DNA from: Gemmatimonadaceae bacterium
GTDB taxonomy: Bacteria > Gemmatimonadota > Gemmatimonadetes > Gemmatimonadales > Gemmatimonadaceae
Direction: 5' to 3'
Assembly: GCA_020851035.1 (NCBI GenBank)
Contig: JADZDM010000012.1
Span: 124,001 to 188,000, forward strand
DNA length: 64,000 bases
Position 1 is the stretch's first letter; each line of letters starts with the position of its first letter. The notes under the pieces were generated by a model. It saw only the letters and a list, made by a program, of their open reading frames with translations. It ran no database searches and was not told the origin of the DNA. Positions 1 through 7,977 of the stretch are shown here, in pieces. The translations under genes and the position numbers were made by a program.

Positions 1-1
1 G

Positions 2-595
2 GTCGCCGGCGGCATCTTCGCCAGCGGGCACATACGGACGGCGGGGTGGTTCATGGGACTGACCGCCCTGTTCGACGTGCTCGACGGCACCGTGGCCCGT
101 CGCACCGGCCGCAGCACGGTGTTCGGGGCGTTCTACGACTCGACCCTCGATCGCGTGGCCGACGGCTTCGTGCTCGGCGGGCTGGCCGTGTTCTACGGCA
201 TGAACGCCACCCATCGCAGCCCGGTGATGCTCGCGATCACGATTGCAGGGCTGATCGGCACCTTCCTGACCTCGTACACCCGCGCCCGCGCCGAGTCGCT
301 CGGTCTGGATGCGAAGGTCGGCATCATGCAGCGCCCCGAGCGTGTGGCGCTGCTGTCGGCCCCGCAGGCGTTCTTCGGGCTGGCACTGGATGGCTGGGTG
401 CTCGCCGGCATCGTCACCCTGCTCTCGGTGACGGCCTGGATCACGGCGGTGCAGCGCATCCTGTTCGTCTACAATGTCACCCGCGCGGCGGAGTTGGTCG
501 GCGACGAATCGCCCTCGCCGCGTCCTGCTGGTGCCACGCCGTCCGCGTCGTCGGCGACGATGCCCGACGATGTCCCCGCTCCCTACGCGCCCTGA
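2..595 (+). CDS. CDP-alcohol phosphatidyltransferase, 5' end missing
   Basis: The gene enters from outside the window in the frame beginning at base 2. It carries the CDP-alcohol phosphotransferase signature DG-x2-AR-x8-G-x3-D-x3-D (visible as LDGTVARRTG followed by GAFYDSTLD), whose aspartates bind the metal ions and CDP. Several hydrophobic membrane segments follow. The family joins CDP-diacylglycerol to an alcohol at the inner membrane. The next gene makes inositol phosphate, so the acceptor is probably inositol 1-phosphate (phosphatidylinositol-phosphate synthase); glycerol 3-phosphate (PgsA) is the main alternative. The C-terminus is a low-complexity Pro/Ala/Ser tail. Family call is firm; substrate is inference from the neighbour. 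Confidence 0.85.
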   Translation, partial: VAGGIFASGHIRTAGWFMGLTALFDVLDGTVARRTGRSTVFGAFYDSTLDRVADGFVLGGLAVFYGMNATHRSPVMLAITIAGLIGTFLTSYTRARAESLGLDAKVGIMQRPERVALLSAPQAFFGLALDGWVLAGIVTLLSVTAWITAVQRILFVYNVTRAAELVGDESPSPRPAGATPSASSATMPDDVPAPYAP

Positions 596-628
596 CCGGC
601 GTCGCACATTCCCCGGAGATTTCCCCAC

Positions 629-1957
629 GTGACCGGTTCGCTCACTCGTCCGACGTCCATCAAGCCCGCCACCGGCAAGCTCGGCATCCTGACCCCCGGG
701 CTGGGCGCAGTTGCCACCACGTTCATGGCCGGCGTCGAGAGCATCCGGCGTGGCCACACGAGCCCCATCGGCTCCCTGACGCAGATGGCGACCATCCGGC
801 TCGGCAAGCGCACCGAGCACCGGTCGCCGCTGATCAAGGACTTCGTCCCGCTCGCCGGCCTCGGTGACATCGTCTTCGGAGCCTGGGACCCCATCTCGGA
901 CGACGCCTACACCGCCGCGAAGAAGGCGGGCGTGCTGACGTCCGAGCACCTCGAGCCCCTCAAGGACTTCCTCACGGCCATCAAGCCGATGAGTGCCGCC
1001 TTCGAGTCGCGCTTCGTCACGCGCCTCCTCGGCGTCGACAACGTGAAGACCGGCCCGAGCTACCGTGACATCGCCGAGCAGCTGCGCGCCGACATGCGGA
1101 AGTTCAAGGCCGACAACGGCTGTGACCGTCTCGTGATCGTCTGGTGTGCGAGCACCGAGGCGTTCATCCAGCCCGGCCCGCAGCACGCCACCGTCGCGTC
1201 GTTCGAGCAGGCGATGGACAGCAACGACCCGGCCATCGCGCCGTCGATGCTCTACGCCTACGCCGCCCTGATGGAGAACGTCCCGTTCTGCAACGGCGCC
1301 CCGAACCTCACCGTCGACCTGCCGTGCATGCTGCAGCTCGCCAACGAGCGCGGGATCCCCGTCAGCGGCAAGGACTTCAAGACCGGCCAGACCTGGATGA
1401 AGACCGTCATCGCGCCGGGCCTCAAGGCGCGCATGCTCGGGCTCGCCGGCTGGTACTCGACGAACATCCTCGGCAACCGCGATGGCGAGGTGCTGGACGA
1501 CCCCGCGTCGTTCAAGACCAAGGAGGAGTCCAAGCTCTCCGTGCTGCACAACATCCTGCAGCCCGAGGTGTATCCGGAGCTCTACAAGGACTTCTCGCAT
1601 GTCGTCCGCATCAACTACTATCCGCCGCGCGGCGACAACAAGGAAGGCTGGGACAACATCGACATCGTCGGGTGGATGGGGTACCCGATGCAGATCAAGG
1701 TGAACTTCCTCTGCCGCGACTCCATCCTGGCGGCACCAATCGTCCTCGACCTCGCGCTGTTCAGTGACTTCGCGCACCGTGCCGGCATGAAGGGGATCCA
1801 GGAATGGCTGTCGTTCTACTACAAGAGCCCGATGGTCGCCCCCGGCCTGCAGCCGGAGCACGACCTGTTCATCCAGCAGACGAAGCTGAAGAACACGCTG
1901 CGCTTCCTGATGGGCGAGGAGCAGATCACGCACCTCGGCCTCGAGTACTACAGCTGA
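629..1957 (+). CDS. ino1: Inositol-3-phosphate synthase
   Basis: This 442-residue protein isomerises glucose 6-phosphate to 1D-myo-inositol 3-phosphate in an NAD-dependent cycle. The N-terminal Rossmann loop reads GLGAVATTFMAGV (about residues 25-37). The family catalytic stretch with essential lysines reads GKDFKTGQTWMKT (about 246-258). The start is GTG at 629, with GGAG at 615-618 as ribosome binding site. It lies 33 bases after the CDP-alcohol phosphatidyltransferase, so the two probably make inositol phospholipid head groups together. A role in another inositol-derived solute cannot be excluded. Confidence 0.93.
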   Translation: MTGSLTRPTSIKPATGKLGILTPGLGAVATTFMAGVESIRRGHTSPIGSLTQMATIRLGKRTEHRSPLIKDFVPLAGLGDIVFGAWDPISDDAYTAAKKAGVLTSEHLEPLKDFLTAIKPMSAAFESRFVTRLLGVDNVKTGPSYRDIAEQLRADMRKFKADNGCDRLVIVWCASTEAFIQPGPQHATVASFEQAMDSNDPAIAPSMLYAYAALMENVPFCNGAPNLTVDLPCMLQLANERGIPVSGKDFKTGQTWMKTVIAPGLKARMLGLAGWYSTNILGNRDGEVLDDPASFKTKEESKLSVLHNILQPEVYPELYKDFSHVVRINYYPPRGDNKEGWDNIDIVGWMGYPMQIKVNFLCRDSILAAPIVLDLALFSDFAHRAGMKGIQEWLSFYYKSPMVAPGLQPEHDLFIQQTKLKNTLRFLMGEEQITHLGLEYYS

Positions 1958-2460
1958 TGCCGGGCAGCGTCGCGACACGGCACCCGGTCGCGCGCTGCGG
2001 GCCGGGCAGGGGATCGCCCGGCCGGATGCTGGCCACCCTGGCGCGCGGCGCGCGCCGGGTGCTCCCGGCGCTTGGCCTTCTCGTCGCCGCGGCCGCCTGC
2101 ACCACCCGCGACCCCGAGGCGGCGATCGACACCCGGATGTGGACCGACGACCTCGCCTTCCGCATCCGGCTCACCCCGCGCCCCCCCTTCGCCCGCGAGG
2201 ACATCATCGTGAAGGTCGTGGTCTCGGACAAGGAATCGGGGGCACCGGTCGAGAATGGTGAGGGGCGCATCTACGCGATGAGCCACGACAGCACCAAGGT
2301 CTTCGACGGGCTGGAGCGCGGCCCCGAGCCGGGCACCTACTACGCCAAGCTCAACTTCCTGACGGCTGGCGAATGGGCGATCGGGCTGCAGTTCCGCCGC
2401 GACTCGACCAAGAAGCTCGAGACCATGGACTGGCTCCAGACCGTCCGCAACGCCCGCTGA
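1957..2460 (+). CDS. Small lipoprotein, FixH/YtkA-like fold possible
   Basis: The ATG at 1957 overlaps the stop of the inositol phosphate synthase by one base; an internal ATG at 2026 would give a cleaner signal peptide. A hydrophobic segment ends in LLVAAAAC, a lipobox, so the product is probably a lipid-anchored envelope protein of about 120 mature residues. The mature part looks like a single immunoglobulin-like beta domain (stretch GTYYAKLNFLTAGEWAIGLQ), reminiscent of FixH/YtkA domains. That similarity is weak and by eye only. Function unknown. Confidence 0.7.
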   Translation: MPGSVATRHPVARCGPGRGSPGRMLATLARGARRVLPALGLLVAAAACTTRDPEAAIDTRMWTDDLAFRIRLTPRPPFAREDIIVKVVVSDKESGAPVENGEGRIYAMSHDSTKVFDGLERGPEPGTYYAKLNFLTAGEWAIGLQFRRDSTKKLETMDWLQTVRNAR

Positions 2461-2464
2461 CCTC

Positions 2465-2758
2465 ATGCGACTCTTCCATCGCACCTCGATCCTTCCCGCC
2501 GACGTCATCGCCCTCGCTGACGAGCACTTCCGGGCGCTCGGCCTGCAGGGCACGTCGGACACCATGCGCGCCCGGACCTTCACCGGCGACCTCGGCACGC
2601 TCCGGCTCAGCGTGCGCAGCGATGGTGGCCACTACACCATGATCGAGGCGGTCACCGACCAGGTGGGGGAGAGCCGGCTCGACAAGAACGTCAAGAAGTT
2701 CTTCAACCGCGTCCACCGCGCTGCCGACCCGCATCACGTCCCGGTCGCGGGGTACTGA
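2465..2758 (+). CDS. Conserved-looking small protein of unknown function
   Basis: Ninety-seven residues beginning MRLFHRTSILPADVIALADE. There is no signal peptide or membrane segment, so the product is presumably cytoplasmic. It sits 4 bases after the lipoprotein gene and 1 base before E1 alpha, so it is within the transcription unit. Codon use matches its neighbours. I do not recognise a family. The C-terminal half is rich in Asp, Lys and Arg (region DKNVKKFFNRVHRAAD). Reality of the gene is supported by its fit between two flanking genes. Confidence 0.65.
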   Translation: MRLFHRTSILPADVIALADEHFRALGLQGTSDTMRARTFTGDLGTLRLSVRSDGGHYTMIEAVTDQVGESRLDKNVKKFFNRVHRAADPHHVPVAGY

Positions 2759-2759
2759 C

Positions 2760-3914
2760 GTGGAGTTCCCGGCACAGCCGCTCGACCTCGACGCGATGCT
2801 CGCCTTCACGCCGCGGAGTGAGCGGGACGTGCCGCGTGTGGCCCGGCCGTACGCCGACCAGCTCACGCGGGAGCAGCGTCTCGCGCTCTACCGGCACATG
2901 CGCATGACGCGCAGCCTCGAGGAGCGGCTGGTGGCGCTCTACCGCCAGACCAAGGTGGTGGGCGGGCTGTTCCGCTCCCTCGGGCAGGAAGCGGATGCGG
3001 TGGGCAGCGCGTTCGCGCTCGAGCGCCGCGACATCATGTCGCCCCTCATCCGCAACATGGGCTCGATGCTGGTCAAGGGCGCGACACCGCTCGAGATCCT
3101 GCGGCAGTACATGGCGAAGGGGGACTCGCCGACACGCGGACGCGAGCTGAACATCCACTTCGGCGACCTCGATCGCGGGTTCGTGGGCCAGATCTCGCAC
3201 CTCGGCGACATGATCCCGGTGATGGCCGGCATCGCGCTCTCGTTCAAGCTGCGGGGCGAGGATCGCGTGGTGCTCGTCTACATCGGCGACGGCGCCACCT
3301 CCACCGGCGCCTTCCACGAGGGCATCAACTTCGCCGCCGTGCAGAAAGTCCCGATGGTCGTGGTCGTCGAGAACAACGGCTACGCCTACTCCACCCCCAC
3401 GGGGCGACAGACGGCCGCGAACTCGTTCATGGACAAGGCGGTGGGATACGGCATCACCGGTGCACAGGCCGACGGCAACGACGTGCTGGCCGTCTACGAC
3501 GTCACCCGCGCCGCCGTGGAACGGGCGCGCGCCGGCGGCGGTGTCACGCTCATCGAGCTGATCACCTACCGCCGCAAGGGCCATGCGGAGCACGACAACC
3601 AGTCCTACGTGCCCGACGGCGAGACGGAGTGGTGGGCCGCGAACAACGACCCCGTCGATCGCTTCATCGCGTGGCTGCGCGAGCGTGACGGCGTCACGGA
3701 CGACGAGCTCGCGGCCATCGATGCCGCGGTGTCGGCGGAGATCGACGCGGCCACCGACCTCGCCGAGGCGAGCCCGATGCCCGAGCCGCTGGACGGGCTG
3801 GAGGGGATCTACGCCGAGCCCCCGCGGCTGGCACCGCACTGGTACCGTGCGGGCGTCCGCACCGCCGTCGAGCAGCACGAGCGGCCGGCCGGCTGGGGCA
3901 CGCACGATGGCTGA
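2760..3914 (+). CDS. pdhA: 2-oxoacid dehydrogenase E1 component, alpha subunit
   Basis: This is the thiamine-diphosphate-binding alpha subunit (384 residues) of an alpha2beta2 E1. It decarboxylates pyruvate or a branched-chain 2-oxoacid and passes the acyl group to lipoyl-E2. The thiamine diphosphate motif GDG...NN starts at GDGATSTGAFHEG (about residue 177) and ends in VVVVENNGYAY. The start is GTG at 2760. The beta subunit gene begins 8 bases before this gene ends. The N-terminal tail and active-site histidine region resemble branched-chain and actinobacterial/Thermus-type enzymes as much as PdhA, so the substrate is not settled. Confidence 0.9.
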   Translation: MEFPAQPLDLDAMLAFTPRSERDVPRVARPYADQLTREQRLALYRHMRMTRSLEERLVALYRQTKVVGGLFRSLGQEADAVGSAFALERRDIMSPLIRNMGSMLVKGATPLEILRQYMAKGDSPTRGRELNIHFGDLDRGFVGQISHLGDMIPVMAGIALSFKLRGEDRVVLVYIGDGATSTGAFHEGINFAAVQKVPMVVVVENNGYAYSTPTGRQTAANSFMDKAVGYGITGAQADGNDVLAVYDVTRAAVERARAGGGVTLIELITYRRKGHAEHDNQSYVPDGETEWWAANNDPVDRFIAWLRERDGVTDDELAAIDAAVSAEIDAATDLAEASPMPEPLDGLEGIYAEPPRLAPHWYRAGVRTAVEQHERPAGWGTHDG

Positions 3915-4884
3915 GATCACCTACCTCGAGGCCATCCGCGAGGCCCTCACCGAGGAGATGGAGCGCGACCCGAACGTCTTCTGCCTGGGCGAGGACATCG
4001 GCGCGTACGGCGGGGCGTTCAAGGTCACCGAGGGGCTGCAGGCACGCTTCGGCGACACGCGCGTGATCGACACGCCGATCGCCGAGGCGGCCATCATCGG
4101 GGCCGCCGCCGGTGCGGCGCACATGGGGATGCGTCCGGTCGCGGAGCTGCAGTTCATCGACTTCATCTCGTGCGGCTACGACATGCTCACGAACTACGTC
4201 GCCACCGCCCGCTACCGGGCCTTCCTGCCGTGCCCGATGGTGGTGCGCGGCCCCAGCGGCGGATATGTCCGCGGCGGGCCGTTCCATTCGCAGAATCCCG
4301 AGGCGGCGTTCCTGCACACGCCTGGCCTCAAGATCGTGTATCCGGCCACGGCCGCCGATGCCAAGGGCCTCATGAAGGCCGCCATCCGCGACGACGACTG
4401 CGTGCTGTTCTTCGAGCACAAGTACCTCTACCGGCGCGTGAAGGACGTGATGCCGGCCGGTGACCACGTGGTGCCGATCGGCAAGGCGCGCGTGGCCCGG
4501 GAGGGGACGGACGTCTCGATCATCACCTACGCCGCCACCGTCTGGAAGGCGCTCGAGGCCGCCGCGCAGCTCGAGCGCGAGGACGGCATCTCGGTGGAGG
4601 TCATCGACCTGCGCACGCTGCTGCCGATGGACGATGAGGCGATCGCGGCCACGGTGCGCAAGACGAACCGCGTGATGATCGTGCACGAGGACACGCGCAC
4701 CGGCGGCATCGCCGGCGAGATCACCGCCCGCATCAACGAGACCTGTTTCGAGTGGCTCGACGCGCCGGTGCTCCGCGTGACGGCGCACGACGTGCCGCTG
4801 CCGTACTCGCCGCCGCTCGAGGACTACGTTCTGCCGCAGGTGAGCGACATCGTCGCCGTCGCGCGCCATCTTGCCCGCTACTGA
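3907..4884 (+). CDS. pdhB: 2-oxoacid dehydrogenase E1 component, beta subunit
   Basis: This 325-residue beta subunit pairs with the preceding alpha subunit. It begins MAEITYLEAIREALTEEM, and typical E1 beta motifs follow: GEDIGAYGGAFKVTEGL, DTPIAEAAIIGAAAGAA and the C-terminal transketolase domain with GGIAGEITA. The ATG at 3907 overlaps the alpha gene by 8 bases, which supports translational coupling and 1:1 subunit supply. It lies in the order alpha, beta, small membrane gene, E2. No E3 gene (lipoamide dehydrogenase) is seen in the window. Confidence 0.92.
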   Translation: MAEITYLEAIREALTEEMERDPNVFCLGEDIGAYGGAFKVTEGLQARFGDTRVIDTPIAEAAIIGAAAGAAHMGMRPVAELQFIDFISCGYDMLTNYVATARYRAFLPCPMVVRGPSGGYVRGGPFHSQNPEAAFLHTPGLKIVYPATAADAKGLMKAAIRDDDCVLFFEHKYLYRRVKDVMPAGDHVVPIGKARVAREGTDVSIITYAATVWKALEAAAQLEREDGISVEVIDLRTLLPMDDEAIAATVRKTNRVMIVHEDTRTGGIAGEITARINETCFEWLDAPVLRVTAHDVPLPYSPPLEDYVLPQVSDIVAVARHLARY

Positions 4885-4890
4885 CCACCC

Positions 4891-5205
4891 GTGACCGACC
4901 CGACGCCTCCCGCACCGCTCCCCCCGCTCAGCGACGAGGATCGCACCAACCGGCGCTACCGCAACGTCGGTGTGGGCTGCTTCACCACCTTCATCGGCTT
5001 CTTCGGTGGCGGCATGATCGCGGTGCTCCTCTCCAAGATCGTCGCTCAGTACCTGCGCGAACCGCAGTGTGAGGGGCTCCCGACCTGCAACTGGCTCACC
5101 TGGGCCGCACGTGGCGGCGTGGTGGGCATGATTATCCTTCCGACGATCTCGGTGTGGCGCCTGAAGCGTGGCGACGCTGCACATGATCGTTCCCGCTCCA
5201 TCTGA
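4891..5205 (+). CDS. Small two-helix membrane protein of unknown function
   Basis: A 104-residue protein starting with GTG at 4891, 6 bases after E1 beta and 14 bases before E2. The N-terminus is Pro-rich and acidic. Two hydrophobic helices are visible, about residues 27-50 (FTTFIGFFGGGMIAVLL) and 74-90 (GGVVGMIILPTISVW). A short loop between them holds two cysteines (CEGLPTC). Its position inside the dehydrogenase operon suggests co-expression, but nothing in the sequence links it to catalysis. No family recognised. Confidence 0.7.
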   Translation: MTDPTPPAPLPPLSDEDRTNRRYRNVGVGCFTTFIGFFGGGMIAVLLSKIVAQYLREPQCEGLPTCNWLTWAARGGVVGMIILPTISVWRLKRGDAAHDRSRSI

Positions 5206-5219
5206 CAGAGGGTGAGCCG

Positions 5220-6581
5220 GTGGCTCGTATCGATATCGTAATGCCGCAGATGGGCGAATCCATCGCCGAAGGCACGCTCTCCCGCTGGCTCAAAAAGCCG
5301 GGGGACACGGTCAAGCGCGACGAGCCGCTCTTCGAGATCTCCACCGACAAGGTGGACGCCGAGATCCCGTCCCCGTCGGCGGGGATCCTGGTCGAGGTCA
5401 TCGTGACCGAGGGCATGACGGTGCCGGTGCAGGCGATCGTGGCACGGCTCGAGACGGACGCGGCTGCCGCCGTGGTCTTCGCCTCGCCGGCGCCGGCGCC
5501 CGCCGCCACGCCGAGTGTCGCCACGCCGGCTCCGGCCAGCGCGGCGCCGGTGACCGAGGCGCCGGCCCCTGCGCCGGCCCCGCCCGCAGCGCCCGCCGGC
5601 AGCGTCGAGGAACGCCTCCGCACGCGCTCGTCACCGCTGGTCCGGAAGATCGCTGCCGAGCATGGCGTCGAACTCGGCAGCATCCCCGGATCCGGCGTCG
5701 CCGGCCGCGTCACGCGCCGCGACATCATGGCGCACCTCGATGCCACGCCCGCGTCGGTGCCGGTGATCGCGCCGCTGACCGGCACGATCACACCCGCAGG
5801 CCTCCCCGCGATGGTCGCCACGCCGCAGGCCGCGCCGGCCACCTACGACACCCCCACCGCCCAGCCCTGGCCCGGCGATGTCGTCGAGCCGATGTCCAAG
5901 ATCCGTCGCCTCACCTCGGATCACATGGCACAGGCGCGCCGCGTCGCCGCCCACGTCACCAGCTTCTTCGAGGTCGACCTCACACGCGTCGCGCGCATCC
6001 GCGCGGGCATGCGCAAGGACTTCGAGGCGCAGACCGGGCAGAAGCTGACGTTCCTGCCGTTCATCGTGTCCGCCGTCATCGCCCAGCTCAAGCGGCACCC
6101 GGTGCTGAACGCGGCCGTCAACGGCAGCGAGATCATCCTGCGCAAGCAGTACAACATCGGCATCGCCGTCGCCCTCGACCCGACCGGCCTGATCGTGCCG
6201 GTGGTCAAGCGCGCCGACGACCTCTCGCTCGGTGGCCTGACGAAGGCGATCAACGACCTCGCGGCGCGCGCCCGCTCGAAGGGCCTCAAGCCCGACGAGG
6301 TCACGCAGGCCACCTTCACGATCACGAACCCCGGCGTCTTCGGCTCGGTGATGGGCACGCCCATCATCCCCGTCGGCACCACCGCGATCCTCGGCCTTGG
6401 CGCGATCGAGAAGCGGCCCAAGGTGATCACCGGGCCGGACGGCGAGGACACCATCGCCATCCGCACCTGCGCATACTTCTCGCTCTCGTTCGACCACAAG
6501 GTGGTCGACGGGGCGGATGCCGATCGCTTCATGGCGGACCTGAAGCGGGCGCTCGAGACACTGCCCGACCCCAGCGCCTGA
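5220..6581 (+). CDS. pdhC: 2-oxoacid dehydrogenase E2, dihydrolipoamide acyltransferase
   Basis: The E2 core (453 residues) accepts the acyl group from E1 on lipoyl-lysine and transfers it to CoA. One N-terminal lipoyl domain carries the modification site in EISTDKVDAEIPS, lysine 44. An Ala/Pro-rich mobile linker follows (about 80-135). Then come a peripheral subunit-binding domain (SSPLVRKIAAEHGVELGSIP) and the catalytic domain ending in SFDHKVVDGADADRF, with the HxxxDG active site. The start is GTG at 5220. A single lipoyl domain is typical of many bacterial E2s. Acyl specificity is not readable. Confidence 0.92.
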   Translation: MARIDIVMPQMGESIAEGTLSRWLKKPGDTVKRDEPLFEISTDKVDAEIPSPSAGILVEVIVTEGMTVPVQAIVARLETDAAAAVVFASPAPAPAATPSVATPAPASAAPVTEAPAPAPAPPAAPAGSVEERLRTRSSPLVRKIAAEHGVELGSIPGSGVAGRVTRRDIMAHLDATPASVPVIAPLTGTITPAGLPAMVATPQAAPATYDTPTAQPWPGDVVEPMSKIRRLTSDHMAQARRVAAHVTSFFEVDLTRVARIRAGMRKDFEAQTGQKLTFLPFIVSAVIAQLKRHPVLNAAVNGSEIILRKQYNIGIAVALDPTGLIVPVVKRADDLSLGGLTKAINDLAARARSKGLKPDEVTQATFTITNPGVFGSVMGTPIIPVGTTAILGLGAIEKRPKVITGPDGEDTIAIRTCAYFSLSFDHKVVDGADADRFMADLKRALETLPDPSA

Positions 6582-6583
6582 TC

Positions 6584-6844
6584 GTGGCGCGCGCCCTCGT
6601 CATGAAGCGGACCATCGTGCCCCTGCCGGAACGGGCGGGCTACATGGACCGGCTGAAGCGGCGCAAGGCGTACTACGCCGGCGCCGGCTGCCGCTTCTGG
6701 GTGTTCGAGGAAGCCGCGCTCAACGGGGCGTTCATCGAGTTCACCGAGGCCTCGGATCGCGAGACGCTGCGGGCCGCCATCGCGGCGGCCCCGGACCACG
6801 TGCTCGACGCCAATCGCATCTACCAGGAAGTGCCCCTGCCATGA
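6584..6844 (+). CDS. Small protein, possible ferredoxin-like fold, unknown function
   Basis: Up to 86 residues from GTG at 6584; an ATG at 6602 would give 80 residues. It begins 2 bases after E2 and its stop overlaps the next start (ATGA at 6841-6844). The pattern of a basic helix (MDRLKRRKAYYAGAG), then a strand (CRFWVFEEA), then a strand (AFIEFTEA) and an acidic helix resembles small dimeric alpha/beta proteins such as NIPSNAP-like folds. That comparison is by eye and is weak. No catalytic motif is visible. Confidence 0.6.
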   Translation: MARALVMKRTIVPLPERAGYMDRLKRRKAYYAGAGCRFWVFEEAALNGAFIEFTEASDRETLRAAIAAAPDHVLDANRIYQEVPLP

Positions 6845-7104
6845 TCGCGTCCCGCACGATCGCCGACGACGGCGTCACCTGGGCCGTGCTGCCGTCCGGC
6901 TTCCTCACGCAGTACGTGGGCGACGAGTTCGGACTCGTCTTCACACGGGCCGACGGCGGCGCGGTGCGCTTCACGCGCTACTCGCCGGGCGGAATCCGGT
7001 CCCGTGAGGCCTCGTTCGAGCGGCTCAGCGACGCGGCGCTCCTCCGCCTGTTCCGGGCCTCCCAGGCGAGCCTGCGCTCTCCCGAGGGCGGTTACTGCCC
7101 GTGA
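6841..7104 (+). CDS. Small protein of unknown function
   Basis: An 87-residue protein whose ATG overlaps the previous stop by 4 bases and whose own stop overlaps the PHP gene start (GTGA at 7101-7104). It therefore sits in a chain of coupled genes. The sequence looks beta-rich in its first half (VTWAVLPSGFLTQYVG, EFGLVFTRADGGAVRFTRY) and helical at the end. There is no signal peptide or membrane helix. I do not recognise a family. Confidence 0.6.
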   Translation: MIASRTIADDGVTWAVLPSGFLTQYVGDEFGLVFTRADGGAVRFTRYSPGGIRSREASFERLSDAALLRLFRASQASLRSPEGGYCP

Positions 7105-7958
7105 CCGCGCCCACGGCACCCGCCGGACCGTTCGTCGACCTGCATGCACACACCACGGCATCCGACGGCCGGGCGACGCCGGAGGAACTCGTCGCGCGGG
7201 CGGTGGCGGCCGATCTCCAGGCCGTCGCCATCACCGACCACGACACGCTCGATGGCCTGGCGGCCGCGCAGGTGGCGGCAGACGCGTCCGGGATCCAGCT
7301 CGTGCACGGCATCGAGCTCAGTACCATCGACGGCGCCCGCGAGGTGCACCTGCTCGGCCTCCACCTCAGCCGCACCGACGTGCTCGCGTCGCGCCTCGTC
7401 GAGGTCCAGTCCGCGCGCATCGACCGGGCCGTCGAGATGGTCGCGAAGCTGAACACGCTGGGCCTGCCGGTGACCACCGAGATGGTGATGCGCGAGGCCG
7501 CCGGTGGTGCGGTCGGCCGCCCGCACGTGGCGCGCGCGCTCGTGGCCGGCGGATGGGTGCGCGACATGCGCGAAGCCTTCGACCGGTACCTCGGCGACGG
7601 GAAGCCGGCGAACGTCGGCAAGCTGCGCATCGACCTGCCCGACGGGATCGCGCTGATCCACGAGGCGGGAGGCGTCGCCATCTGGGCGCACCCGCAGGGC
7701 GAGGGCAACAAGGAGCGCATCGGTCGCTTCGCGGCGCTGGGGCTGGACGGTGTCGAGGTGCGCCACCCGAGCCACAGTGCCGAGGACCTCGCACGGCTCG
7801 CCACGCTCTGCGAGCACTTCTCGCTGCTCAGGAGCGGCGGCTCCGACTGGCACGGTGCCACCGATGGCTTCCGCCCGCTCGGCTGCATGCACGTGCCGGC
7901 ACCGTGGATGGACGCGCAGGTCGAGCGTGCCATGCTGTATCGTGCACGCGCCGCCTGA
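7101..7958 (+). CDS. PHP-domain phosphoesterase (TrpH/RNase AM-like)
   Basis: A 285-residue polymerase-and-histidinol-phosphatase family protein. The N-terminal metal site reads VDLHAHTTASDG and a second motif reads AITDHDTLDGL. Further ligands lie in HGIELST and WAHPQGEG, and SGGSDWHGA near the C-terminus supplies the last Asp/His pair. This arrangement matches the YciV/TrpH group, which hydrolyses 3',5'-nucleoside bisphosphates or trims RNA 5' ends. The start is GTG at 7101. A DNA-polymerase or histidinol-phosphatase role is unlikely because the protein is free-standing and lacks those contexts. Confidence 0.85.
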   Translation: MTAPTAPAGPFVDLHAHTTASDGRATPEELVARAVAADLQAVAITDHDTLDGLAAAQVAADASGIQLVHGIELSTIDGAREVHLLGLHLSRTDVLASRLVEVQSARIDRAVEMVAKLNTLGLPVTTEMVMREAAGGAVGRPHVARALVAGGWVRDMREAFDRYLGDGKPANVGKLRIDLPDGIALIHEAGGVAIWAHPQGEGNKERIGRFAALGLDGVEVRHPSHSAEDLARLATLCEHFSLLRSGGSDWHGATDGFRPLGCMHVPAPWMDAQVERAMLYRARAA

Positions 7959-7964
7959 AAACCG

Positions 7965-7969
7965 GGAGG
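7965..7969 (+). promoter_or_regulatory. Strong ribosome binding site of the PTR1-like reductase
   Basis: GGAGG inside a purine run, 8 bases before the ATG at 7978. It fixes that start over the longer upstream frame, which would run back through the PHP gene. Confidence 0.7.
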
Positions 7970-7977
7970 GGAAGGGC

